DNA of 64,000 nt from Areca catechu (lineage: Eukaryota; Streptophyta; Magnoliopsida; Arecales; Arecaceae): NCBI GenBank assembly GCA_021397845.1, contig CM038053.1:144040541-144104540 (forward strand), written 5' to 3'. Every line of letters begins with the position of its first letter. Position 1 is the first letter of the stretch. The position numbers were made by a program, and so were the translations under genes. The notes under the pieces were generated by a model. That model worked only from the letters and a program-made list of their open reading frames with translations, searched no databases and was not told the DNA's origin. Below, piece by piece: positions 1-11,180 of the stretch.

Positions 1-210
1 TTTCTCTTCCGGGTGGTGCAAACGGTTGGCTGGGAAGTGCAGTGCCTTCGCTAGGGCGCCCTTTCCTATATGGTGTAAGTAGCAGCAGGAGTAATCATGG
101 CATCCTAGGAGGTAGCGCGGTCCCCTTCCTTTCACTTCTGAACCTTCTGAAGCATCATGGGCTTTGGCCATGGGGGTGGCTTCTTGCTACTGGACCTCTC
201 ATCTGAAGAG
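1..210. other. Unassigned DNA, no gene seen
   Basis: Moderately GC-rich sequence left of the minisatellite. Open frames here are short and match no family I recognise. It may be flanking sequence of the element or satellite that carries the 70-bp repeat. Confidence 0.4.
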
Positions 211-756
211 AGCTTGGTTTGAGGAGAAGGAGCTCGACTTCGACTGAGGCTGGCTCGACCTTATGGGAGCTACCTGGCAGAGGAGCTCGAAGGGAGTGGG
301 AGCTCGACTTCGGTCGAGGTGGACTCGACCTCAAGGAAGCCACCTGACAAAGGAGCTCGAAGAGAGCGGAAGCTCAACTTCAGCTGAGATGGGCTCGATC
401 TCTAGGGAGCCACCCAGTGAAGGAGCTCGAAGAGAGCGAGACCTCTACTTTGACCGGGGTGGACTCGACTTTGAGGGAGCCACCCGGTGAAGGAGCTCGA
501 AGAGAACGAGAGCTCGACTTCGGCTGGGGTGGACTCGACCTCAAGGGAGCCACCAGACGAAGGAGCTCAAGTAGAGTGGAAGCTCAACTTCGAACGGGTG
601 CACTCGACCTCAAGGGAGCTGCCCAGCAAAGGAGCTCGAAGATAGGGGGAGCTCGACTTCGGCCAGGGTGGACTCGATATCGAGGGAGCCACCCGGCGAA
701 GGAGCTTGAATAGAGGGGGAGCTCGACTTAGGTCAGGATGGACTCGACCTCGAGGG
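211..756. repeat. 70-bp minisatellite, left part
   Basis: About eight tandem units of 70 bp. Units begin with AGGAGCTCGA at 281, 351, 421, 491, about 561, about 630 and about 700, and each has the core GGTGGACTCGACCTC followed by GAGGGAGCCACCCGG. Open frames on both strands are by-products of the repeat. The last unit is interrupted at 756 by Copia A and resumes at 11001, which proves that the repeat array predates the insertion. Confidence 0.9.
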
Positions 757-3139
757 TGAAAGATATTTGACGCGGTTGCAGGTGCCTACGCTAAGCATGC
801 AATAGCAGGGAGCAGGTATGAATTTTTAAAAGTTCACAGCGGAAACAATCTGCTCCGCACAGGATCTAACAAATTTCGGATGCATGTATAGGCAAGACAA
901 GGCATGTACAAGAGCATGTAATATTTATAAATAATAATAAAAACCTAGATCTAGACATGCATGAAAAATAAAACTAGAAATTATACCTTATTCCTGCCTG
1001 GAATAGCCTTGGAATAAAGCTGGAATTGCTGGGATAACGGGAATAATTTTATTCCTGTTGTCTTCTACTTCTAGCATGTTAACAGGGCTCTTCTTTTTCT
1101 CCAAAAGTTGCTGCAAAACAAAAGGAATTTGCCCACAATTCGATCTTCCTTCCAGCACCAAAAGCAAGGGAACTAGTGGGTTGGTCTTCCTTCAAAGGGG
1201 AGATAATAATTCAACGTTTGGAGCCCTTCCTTTCAACCAAAAACTGCACCAAAAAAATCTGCAACCTGAAAACCTGCAACCTGAAAACCTGCAACCTGAA
1301 AACAGAGCACAAAAACAGCAGCAAAGAGGTTGATCCAGCTTCCAAATGCTCAATTGAACACTCTCAAGAGGGGGAACATGCCAGGGGCTTGCTCCGATCC
1401 ATCTCTCGGGCGATGCTAGTCACCGGAAGACTTGGAACGGTGGGAGGGAAGAAGGAAGGAAACAGAATTTCTGAAATCTGAAAAAAAATTCAGCAAAACA
1501 GAGTTCCTTCTTCCAGCAATTTGAGCACCAAAAAACCAGGGATTAAAGGTTGTTCTCTCTTCCTATCGCTCACCAAATCCCAGCCCTCTAATTCACCGGT
1601 GGAATGGAAAAGAAATTCTCCAAGGAAGAACTCTCACAGGTTTGTTTCAGCCTCTCACACACGATTTTTTTCACGCTCTCGCTCACCAAGGAACAGTAGG
1701 GATTAAAAGGCTGCAGGGAGAAGAGACAACAGAGAGGGTGGGAGGCCAAGAGGTCACCGGCTACAATAAACCCAATTAATAGCCATTAAACAAATAAAAA
1801 AGGGATTAAGGCTAGCGGGTGGAGGGAGAGGAGAAGACGCCGATTGGCCTTCCATCGCTAGGAATTCATCCAGCGAGAAAACACCGTGTAAATGGTCGGG
1901 AGAAAAAAAGGAAACCGGTTCAATCCAAAAACCGGTCCAAGCCAATAAACCAGATTGGTTCAATCCCAAAAAAAAATAATTTTTGGTTCAATCTAATTGA
2001 ACCGGTCCAAGCCCAATTAAATTGGGTTCAATTGGTTCACAACCAATTGGAGGCCGAAACAAGCTCCGAATTAGTTCAAAACTGATTCAGAAAAATCCTG
2101 GCACAGTCTTGGTCAGCCTGGAACAATTTCCGGTTGACTCAGACAAGGGCAAGATGGGGAAAAGTGCTCAAAAATATCGTGACCATGAAACCGAGATGAT
2201 TCCCAATCATAATCGGTATCCGGATCAGAGAGTTATCCTCTGTGGCGTGTGACCTCATAGGTTCGAACCTAAACGGTAGCACTGGAACAATTCTAGTACC
2301 AGCACAGGAAACCATCTAGCAATTGGTCCCGGCATCCGGATAGGTCGAAGATGCGGGAGCATACTATCGAACCTCTTGCATATGGTTACTGTATAATTCA
2401 TCCCTTTGACCTCTAATGCTCAGGATGACTGATATTGGGCTGCCAACCCAGACTGAGTCAGTCGACTACGTGTCTCAACCTCGCAAGCCCAGTGACTCTT
2501 CACTAGGGCTACCCCGGCCGAGGATTTGCTAAATTTAGATACTGCGAGACGTTCAATCCAAGCTGTTCGGACAGGTCAATTCCATCTTGGTCCATCACTG
2601 CTCCACAAGTACTTGCCTGTACCCAGAAACCTTCCATCACCGGATTAAAAATCCTGGTAGTCCGGCACCAAAACACAAGGAGTTGCTTGCAAGCTACCGT
2701 GATAACCTCAGGTCAGAGGGACACATATACCCATATCCAATCGTGAGTATCCCTTTGGCATTAAGGGGCTTCACGGAGTCACGTTCAATGAGATATCATA
2801 TATCCCACTTGCAGATCACATCAGTGTTACCACACTCATTTGGTCAAGAGGACAACCAAACGATGTGAACTGCAACAACCTATACTTGATATATTGCCAT
2901 CCAGTACAATATATCCTTTGGTTGTGAACAGGGTTTAAGGACCAGTCGATACATCCTCTCTGTATCGAAGTCAGTGTAGCCCTAAGGACTTCATCACATG
3001 GAAAGAGTTCATTTTTAGGGAAATACAATATGTGATGAGCTGCCAAAAATAATAATTTTATTAATTCATAAAATGAATACAATACTCAGCACAACCACCT
3101 ACAACCCAGGCGATCAGCTTTGGGACACAATTCCCAACA
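757..3139 (-). repeat. Copia A LTR (3' LTR in the sense direction)
   Basis: Runs from TGAAAGATATTTGACG to ATTCCCAACA on the plus strand, so the sense LTR is TGTTGGG...TTTCA. The partner is at 8647-11000. In the first roughly 165 bp I count 7 differences between the two. This copy has three tandem copies of a 15-bp unit CTGCAACCTGAAAAC at 1259-1303; the partner has one. A cluster of GGTTCAAT motifs lies at about 1915-2045. Confidence 0.95.
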
Positions 3140-3150
3140 ACTCCGACTTG
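3140..3150 (-). other. Polypurine tract of Copia A
   Basis: Sense strand CAAGTCGGAGT directly abuts the LTR terminus TGTTGG. The cognate site in element B reads CAAGTGGGAGT, so this copy has one transversion. It would prime plus-strand DNA synthesis. Confidence 0.8.
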
Positions 3151-3152
3151 TA

Positions 3153-4710
3153 CTAAAGCCAATTAGAAGAGTATCTTATACCCATTTCCCATTTATAATA
3201 ATCGAACTCTTTGATTCCGAGGGCTTTAATGAAGGGGTCGGCCAGATTTTCTTTTCCATCGATCTTCAGAAGATTGATGTCGCCTTGCTCCATGATTTCT
3301 CGTACGAGGTGGTAGCGCCGCAATATGTGCTTGGTGCGGTGATGAGCTTTAGGCTCCTTAGCTTGAGCAATGGCTCTAGTGCTGTCACAATACACCGGAA
3401 CAGGACCATCTAGGGAAGGTGCCACCCCTAGCTCTCCAAGGAACTTGCGTAACCACACAGCTTCCTTTGCTGCATCTAATGCTGCAATATATTCTGCTTC
3501 GCATACCGAGTCTGCAACAGTTGCCTGCTTGGAACTTTTCCAGCAGATCGCTCCTCCGTTCAGGGTAAATACAAATCCTGACACACTCTTGCTATCATCT
3601 CTATCTGACTGGAAACTGGAGTCAGAGTACCCCACAAGTTTCAAGTCAGGTTCTCCATAAATCAGCCATTGATCTTTAGTATTTCTTAAATACTTAAGGA
3701 TGGTCTTAACCACCTTCCAATGCACCTCACCTGGGTCAGACTGGTATCTACTCACTACTCCTAGTGAGTATGCCACATCTGGTCTAGTACAAGTCATAGC
3801 ATACATGATAGAGCCTACTGCAGAAGCATAAGGTACTCTACTCATGTGCTCTCTTTCCTCAGGAGTTGTCGCACAATCCTTCTTGGAAAGAGTAATTCCA
3901 GAACCTATCGGAAGATAGTCTTTCTTGGAATTTTCCATGCTGAACTGTTTCAGCACGGTGTCAATGTATGTAGACTGGGACAGTCCCAAAAGCTTCTTAG
4001 ATCTATCTCTATAGATCTTCATACCTAGTATGTAAGAAGCTTCACCCAAGTCCTTCATGGAGAACTGAGATGATAACCAGACCTTTATTCCTTGTAATGC
4101 TGCGACATCATTCTCGATTAAGAGAATGTCGTCAACATACAGTACTAGGAATACAATCACAGAACCATTAACCCATTTATAGATGCACGGTTCTTCTCTG
4201 TTCTTAACGAAGCCGTACGATTTGATGCACCTATCAAACCGTAAGTTCCAACTTCGAGATGCTTGCTTGAGTCCATAGATGGACCTCTGCAACTTGCATA
4301 CTTTTGATTCATCTGTGGATGTGAACCCTTCAGGCTATATCATATACACCTCTTCTTCCAGCTCCCCATTTAGGAAATCGGTTCGGACATCCATCTTCCA
4401 GATCTCGTAATCAAAATATGCTGCCAAAGCAAGCATGATCCGAATAGACTTGAGCATTGCCATAGGGGAGAATGTCTCGTCATAATCGATACCATATCGC
4501 TGACGATACCCCTTGGCAACCAGACGGGCTTTATAGGTTTCTACCTTCCCATCTGCGCCCCTTTTCTCTTGAAGATCCATTTACACCCGATGGGTTTTAT
4601 TCCTTCAGGCGGATCAACCAATGTCCAAACATTGTTGATTTCCATGGACTCCATTTCGGATCGCATGGCTCCAAGCCATGCCTCAGAGTCAGATCTCTGA
4701 AGTGCATCCA
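3153..4710 (-). pseudogene. pol: Copia A reverse transcriptase and RNase H
   Basis: C-terminal half of the polyprotein. The RT entry block (NNVWTLVDPPEG, KPIGCKWIFKR) lies near 4550-4660, followed by ARLVAKGYRQRYG, the QRSIYGLKQASRSWN block, and the catalytic YVDDILL box at about 4130. RNase H follows with YSDSSFQSD, WKSSKQATV and CEAEYIAALDAAKEAVWL, ending about 13 bp before the PPT. A one-base deletion in the CCCCTTTTCTCTTG stretch near 4561-4570 shifts frame relative to element B, and a CAG-to-TAG change near 4335 stops translation. The last roughly 380 codons (4292 down to 3153) are open. It made cDNA from the element RNA when intact; it is dead now. Confidence 0.93.
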
Positions 4711-6235
4711 TATAGGTGATCGGATCCTCATTGTTCTCATTGAGCTCAATGGGATCTCCGTCCCGGACCAAGAAACCGTAGTATCTGTCCGGCTGACGCG
4801 ATATTCTACCAGATCTCCTAATGGGTTCAGGGTGTGAGTCAATCACAGCCGGTTCCACGATGTCCTTAGAGTGTGCAGGTTCTTCTATTGGCTGAACTTC
4901 ATCAAGTTCAATCTTAGAAGCTATAGTTCCTTCTCCAAAGAACTCCTTTTCCAAAAAGATAGCTCTAAGAGCAACGAACACTTTTTGTTCATTCTCTAAA
5001 TAGAAGAAATACCCTTTGGTTTCCTTAGGATAACCAACGAATAAACACCTGTCAGACTTAGGACCAAATTTGTCTGCGTCTAAATGTTTTACGTAAGCCG
5101 GACAACCCCAGACCCGAAGGTGTGAGATTGAGGGTTTACGTCCATTCCATATCTCATACGAAGTGGAGACAACAGACTTACTTGGAATATTATTTAACAA
5201 GTAACAAGCTGTCTAAAGCGCATATCCCCAAAAGGATAGCGGCAGAGTTGCAAAGCCCATCATTGATCGAACCATGTCCAACAAGGTTCGATTCCTCCTT
5301 TCGGACACACCATTCAACTGCGGTGTTCCTGGAGGAGTCCACTTAGAGAGAATTCCATTCTCCTCAAGATATGTCAAAAATGCACCAGATAAGTATTCAC
5401 CACCTCGATCAGATCGAAGGGTTTTAATACTTTTTCCAGTTTGCTTTTCTACTTCATTACAGTATCGTTTGAACATTTCAAATGACTCAGACTTATGTCT
5501 CATTAGAAAGACATAACCGAACCTCGAAAAGTCGTCTGTAAATGTAATGAAATATTTGTATCCTCCTCTGGCACTTATTATCATCGGTCCACATACATCA
5601 GTATGTATTAGACTTAGGAGTTCTGTAGCTCGTTCACCTTTTCCAGAAAAAGGTGACTTGGTCATTTTACCAAGTAAACAGGATTCACAAGTGGGCAGTG
5701 ATTCAGAATCACTGACCTCGAGAAGTCCATCTCCTCGCATCTTGTTTATCCTATTTTGGTTAATATGACCTAGTCTACAGTGCCAAAGATATAAATCATT
5801 GACATTATCTAATCTTGGGCGTTTGCTAGAAGTGGACATTACACTAACAGGCCTTGATAGTACATATATGCCATTATTTAATCTAACTTTCATTATAACA
5901 CAATTATTCAAAATAACATTGCAAAAATCTTCTTTTATTGATAGTTCAAAACCACAATTGGCCAAAAGGCCTACAGAGATTATGCTCATAATGAAACTAG
6001 GACAATAGTGACAGTCGACTAGTTCGACAATACAAGACTCAAAGACAAGACGCAGGACTCCAACCACCAGTACTGGAACACGATTTTCATTCCCGACACT
6101 CAGAAACTGTTCTCCATCTTCAAATCTTCTGCTAACTTGAAGTCCCTGTAACGAATTACAAACATGAATTAGACTACCAGTATCCAATACCCAGTTAGCA
6201 GTATCAACAATTGAGTAATTACAAGGTTTTATCAT
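4711..6235 (-). pseudogene. pol: Copia A protease and integrase
   Basis: Protease active site WVLDTGS lies near the start (about 6185). The GAG-pre-integrase zinc finger (LWHCRLGH, then CESCLLGK) and the integrase catalytic core follow, with HTDVCGP, LRSDRGGEY and GVSERRNRT supplying the DDE acids. A linker with YVKHLDADKFGPKSDR and KGYFFYLENEQKVF leads into RT. Frame is open from 6235 to 5213, where a CAG codon has become TAG; it continues in the same frame from 5200. Element B retains a glutamine codon at that place. Function in the family: polyprotein cleavage and insertion of cDNA into the chromosome. Confidence 0.93.
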
Positions 6236-7096
6236 ATAAATATCTTGTTCAGCAGACTTCTGCTTTCTCGGCCTGTTCGGATCAAGGGACGCAATATAAA
6301 GAGGGCAGTTCCTCTTCCAGTGTCCTTTCTTCTTGCAGTAGAAGCACTCTGCAGAAGACTGATCAGCCTTATACTTCCTGGTCTGACTCTAGCCAGGAGC
6401 ATTCTGCACCTTCTTTCCCTTTTTATTTATTTTCTTCTTCCCTTTCTTAAAGGGACGATGACCTCTACTTTCTCCCACTAAATTCACCACCCCCTTATTC
6501 AGTTGGTGGTCTTTCTCGAAAGTCTGCAGCAACCCCAAAAGACCATGGTAGTTGACTGCAGGCTTGTTCATTCTATAATGATCAAGAAAGTCAAGATAGG
6601 AGGAGGGAAGAGAATTCAGGATCGCATCCTTGCCGAGCTGCTCGTGCAAGGGGCATCCAAGTTTGCACAGTTTTTCAATCAGCTCGATCATGTACAATAC
6701 ATGATCAGTGACTGAACCACCATTTGGCATCTTGGAGTTGTAGATGGCACAAGACACTTTGTACCATTCTACATCATCCGGGGTGCCGAAGGATTCCTTC
6801 AATTTTTGAAGGATTTCATCAAGTTGGGCCTCCTCGAATTTGCGACTGAACTCGTCGTTCATTGCCGCTAACATAATGCACCGGACAGTAGTGCGATCAG
6901 AGACCCACTTCAAGTAAGCATCTCTGACCGCACTCCGTGCATTTGCAGGAGGGATTTCAGGCGCCGGATCCGTTATCACATAGAGGATCTGTTCATGCTC
7001 CAGAACAATTCTTAACCTTCGATACCAACTATCGAAGTTATGACCCTTCAACTTCTCGTTATCGAGAAGTGACCGGAGCGATAAGTTTGAAGACAT
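6236..7096 (-). pseudogene. gag: Copia A Gag and nucleocapsid knuckle
   Basis: Start chosen at the methionine of MSSNLSLRSLLDNEKL, which begins the Copia gag block; an upstream ATG at 7117 adds only seven residues. Gag motifs seen are NFDSWYRRLRIVLEHE and the UBN2-type region with LKESFGTPDDVEWYKV. The basic stretch KKGKKKINKKGKK precedes a CCHC knuckle, CFYCKKKGHWKRNCP, at about 6300-6350. A premature TAG at about 6389 separates Gag from the knuckle; element B has a sense codon there. Gag forms the cytoplasmic virus-like particle that packages the RNA. Confidence 0.9.
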
Positions 7097-7117
7097 CTGA
7101 AAAGAAAACAAGACCAA

Positions 7118-8629
7118 ATTAGTTTATGAATTAATAACTTAACCAAAAGACTTGGACTTTAGTCTAAAGGTTTCTCCCACTAATTTTTAGATTGGTAGCC
7201 TCTAACTCCAATCCGTGAAAACAACATCTTTTCAAGTGGGTACTGAAATCCAATAGGCCTCGCATGAGCCCGACTATGGCCAGCTCACCCATACGAGCCT
7301 AAAGGTAGGTTCGTAAACCAATTGTTTCCCTAAACAATTTTCAGTATTTTATTTTGCCCCAGAGAACACCCCAATCGGCCTAGGGGCCTCCAATTGCGGG
7401 TCTCTGGTTAGGTCCAACCATTAAAATGACAAATCCAATACTTCCAACTAACTAAAGACCAAGCCCGACTATGGCCGGCCCACTTGGTCCCGTTAAGGAG
7501 GTTGCACTGAACCATCATCGATCAGATAGAAATTCCAGTCGCCGGATGTACACCCGTTCTATGGAACTGCCGATGCACACCAAGCTAGTGGACACATTTC
7601 TATCCAACTTAATGGGAGGCTAAGACACTGTCAACTGTTTGACTTAGTCTTTTAAGGACCTAATAATTTTAGAGGAATTTTAGTTGTAACAGAAGAAAAG
7701 AGACAAGGACATGGATCATCCTCCCACTGAATCAATCAGATTCCAGGAGGGTTGAAATAAATCAACAAATGATCCATGGGCACCTAAAGATTAGTCAGAC
7801 CGATCAACCTGGGTGACATGGGTTAACTCGAGTCATTGAGCTTTTCTAATCAATTCTGGTCGACTCGACTAGCCAGGTAGGTGAGATCATGGGTGAGTAA
7901 CTGCCATTAACCATCTTTCCTAGACACCAACCAAGTTGGCCAGGAAAGAGGTAGCCTCATACAACCATGATCACAGATGCCAAACCTACCTCGACACCAG
8001 TCGGTTTACCAGACTCAATCAGATTAGCCTAAAACTCGGGCATCCACTGAGCCACTAATTGGATCCATTTTAGATGAACTGATCAATTATTCTAACTATT
8101 AGAAAGTTCTAAAGAAGGACCTTAATCAACTTTTGATTAATCTTCTTTTATCCGGTTCAACTAAACCTAGGTCTAACCCAGTTAAGGACCCAATTAGAAA
8201 ACTAACCCAATCTACCCAAAATGGCTTATGCGAGTGTTTTAGATTTCATAAACCTAAAAGTTAAATAAGCCAAAGATTTAATTAAAACAATTTTTAATTA
8301 AGTCACAATGTAAAACATTTTTACATAACCAAAAATCATGCATCATATCTAGATTATTCTTTTATAAACATTACATAGCCCAAAAGAAAAATAACAGACA
8401 TGCCAATCAAGTATTTGAATTAAAATAATTTTAATTCCAAGATTTCCTTAAAGGATCCTTCTGAAAAGGCCAACACAGACGAACCGCATCATGTCAAAGA
8501 CACACGGTAATGGTGAAGGTCTCAACTAGGTTCCTAAAAGTACTCTCAAATCATACTATATGATTTACAATACCAAAGATTAAACATTTCAATCAACTAT
8601 ACATGCAATCAAGAAATGCTACAACATAA
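7118..8629 (-). other. Copia A 5' untranslated leader
   Basis: About 1.5 kb between the primer binding site and gag, with no conserved reading frame. It is co-linear with 35681-37164 of element B along its length, although the segment nearest the primer site differs. It probably holds the packaging signal. No separate gene is visible. Confidence 0.8.
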
Positions 8630-8645
8630 CCTGGCTCTGATACCA
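8630..8645 (-). other. Primer binding site of Copia A, initiator tRNA-Met type
   Basis: Sense strand TGGTATCAGAGCCAGG, separated by one base from the LTR. The first 12 bases complement the 3' end of plant initiator tRNA-Met. This fixes the element's orientation as minus. Confidence 0.95.
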
Positions 8646-8646
8646 C

Positions 8647-11000
8647 TGAAAGATATTTGACGCGGTTGCAGGTGCCTACGCAAAGCATGCAATAGTAGGG
8701 AGCAGGTATGAATTTTTAAAAATTCACAGCGAAAACAATCTGCTCCGCACAGGATCTAACAAATTTTGGATGCATGTATAGGCAATATAAGGCATGTACA
8801 AGAGCATGTAATATTTATAAATAATAATAAAAACCTAGATCTAGACATGCATGAAAAATAAAACTAGAAATTATACCTTATTCCTGCCTGGAATAGCCTT
8901 GGTATAAAGCTGGAATCGCTGGGATAACAAGAATAATTTTATTCCTGTTGTCTTCTACTTCCAGCACGTTAACAGGGCTCTTCTTTTTCTCCAAAAGCTG
9001 CTGCAAAACAAAAGGAATTTGCCCACAATTCGATCTTCCTTCCAGCACCAAAAGCAAGGGAACTAGTGGGTTGGTCTTCCTTCAAAGGGGAGATAATAAT
9101 TCAACGTTTGGAGCCCTTCCTTTCAACCAAAAACTGCACCAAAAAAACCTGCAACCTGAAAACAGAGCAAAAAAACAGCAGCAAAGAGGTTGATCCGGCT
9201 TCCAAATGCTCAATTGAACACTCTCAAGAGGGGGAACACGCCAGGGGCTTGCTCTGATCCATCTCTCGGGGATGCTAGTCGCCGGAAGACTTGGAACGGT
9301 GGGAGGGAAGAAGGAAGGAAACAGAATTTCTGAAATCTAAAAAAAATTTCAGCAAAACAGAGTTCCTTCTTCCAGCAATTTGAGCACCAGAAAACCAGGG
9401 ATTAAAGGCTGTTCTCTCTTCCTATCACTCACCAAATCCCAGCCCTCTAATTCACCGGTGGAATGGAAAAGAAATTCTCCAAGGAAGAAGAACTCTCACA
9501 GGTTTGTTTCAGCCTCTCACACATGGTTTTTTTCACGCTCTCACTCACCAAGGAACAGCAGGGATTAAAGGCCTGCAGGGAGAAGAGACAACGGAGAGGG
9601 TGGGAGGCCAAGAGGTCACCGGCTGCAATAAACCCAATTAACAGCCATTAAACCAATAAAAAAGGGATTAAGGCTAGCGGGTGGAGGGAGAGGAGAAGAC
9701 GCCGATTGGCCTTCCATCGCTAGGAATTCATCCAGTGAGAAAACACCGTGTAAATGGTCGGGAGAAAAAAAAGGAAACCGGTTCAATCCAAAAACTGATC
9801 CAAGCCAATAAACCAGATTGGTTCAATCCCAAAAAAAATAATTTTCGGTTCAATCTAATTGAACCGGTCCAAGCCCAATTAAATTGGGTTCAATTGGTTC
9901 ATAACCAATTGGAGGCCGAAACAAGCTCCGAATCAGTTCAAAACTGATTCAGAAAAATCCTAGCGCAGTCTTGGTAAGCCTGAAACAATTTTTGGTTGAC
10001 TCAGACAAGGGCAAGATGGGGAAAAGTGCTCAAAAATACCGTGACCATGAAATCGAGATGATTCCCAATCGTAACCGGTATCCGGATCAGAGAGTTATCC
10101 TCTGTGGCGTGTGACCTCATAGGTTCGAACCTAAATGGTAGCACTGGAATAATTCCAGTACCAGCACAGGAAACCATCTAGCAATGGATCCCGGCGTTCG
10201 GATAGGTCGAAGATGCGGGAGCATACTATCGAACCTCTGGCATATGGTTACTATATAATTCATCCCTTTGACCTCTAATGCTCAGGATGACTGATATTGG
10301 GCTGCCAACCCAGACTGAGTCAGTCAACTATGTGTCTCAACCTTGCAAGCACAGTGACTCTTCACTAGGGCTACCCCGGTCGAGGATTTGCTAAATGAGA
10401 TACTGCAAGACATTCAATCCAAACTGTTCGGACAGGTCAATTCCATCTTGGTCCATCACTGCTCCACAAGTACTTGCCTGTACCCAGAAACCTTCCATCA
10501 CCAGATTAAAAATCCGGGTAGTCCAGCACCAAAATACAGGGAGTTGCTTGCAAGCTATCGTGATAACCTCAGGTCAGAGGGACACATATACCCATATCCA
10601 ATCATGAGTATCCCTTTGGCACAAAGGGGCTTCACGGAGTCACGTTCAATGAGATATCATATATCCCACTTGCAGATCACATCAGTGTCACCACACTCAT
10701 TTGGTCAAAAGGACAACCAAACGATGTGAACTGTAACAACCTATACTTGATATATTGCCATCCAGTATAATATATCCTTTGGTTGTGAACAGGGTTTAAG
10801 GACCAGTCGATACATCCTCTCCGTATCGAAGTCAGTGTAGCCCTAAGGACTTCATCACATGGAAAGAGTTCATTTTTAAGGAAATACAATATGTGATGAG
10901 CTGCCAAAAATAATAATTTTATTAATTCATAAAATGAATACAATACTCAGCACAACCACCTACAACCCAGGCGATTGGCTTTGGGACATAATTCCCAATA
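8647..11000 (-). repeat. Copia A LTR (5' LTR in the sense direction)
   Basis: Length 2354 bp, partner of 757-3139. Its terminal dinucleotide on the plus strand is mutated to TA (CCCAATA instead of CCCAACA). TSD GAGGG follows at 11001-11005. Confidence 0.95.
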
Positions 11001-11005
11001 GAGGG

Positions 11006-11180
11006 AGCCGCCCAGCGAAAAAGCTCAATGAGAACAGGAACTCGACTTCGGCCGGGGTGGACTCAACCTCGAGGGAGCCACCCGGTGAAGGAGCTCGAAG
11101 AGAGGGGGAGCTCAACTTCGACCAGGGTGGACTTGACCTCGAGGGAGCCACCCGGTGAAGGAGCTCGAAGAGAGGGTCTG
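11006..11180. repeat. 70-bp minisatellite, right part
   Basis: Continuation of the array cut by Copia A: the rest of the broken unit, one nearly full unit, one full unit starting AGGAGCTCGA near 11087 and 11157, then loss of periodicity at GAGAGGGTCTGACG. Confidence 0.88.

Larger units (their letters stand above)
757..11000 (-). mobile_element. Copia element A, complete but dead, inserted in the minisatellite
   Basis: Full-length Ty1/Copia retrotransposon of 10,244 bp on the minus strand. It has two LTRs of about 2.36 kb, an initiator-Met primer binding site next to the right LTR, a PPT next to the left LTR, and gag, protease, integrase, RT, RNase H in Copia order. The 5-bp TSD GAGGG is at 752-756 and 11001-11005. 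Protein similarity places it in the Tork/TAR/Angela group; the exact lineage is not resolved. Three nonsense changes and one frameshift in the polyprotein make it non-autonomous. Element B (29380-39527) is a relative with the same internal organisation. Confidence 0.95.

Noticed and set aside
211..756. Regular 70-bp repeats that could be mistaken for a CRISPR array
   Set aside because: Whole units repeat without unique spacers, no cas genes are nearby, and the context is plant nuclear retrotransposons.
1058..1481. Repeat-containing open frames in the Copia A LTR as small proteins
   Set aside because: They lie antisense to the element, are absent from element B and arise partly from the 15-bp repeat.
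3120..7122. Numerous plus-strand frames across Copia A and B
   Set aside because: They mirror the minus-strand gag-pol codons and recur in both copies for that reason alone.
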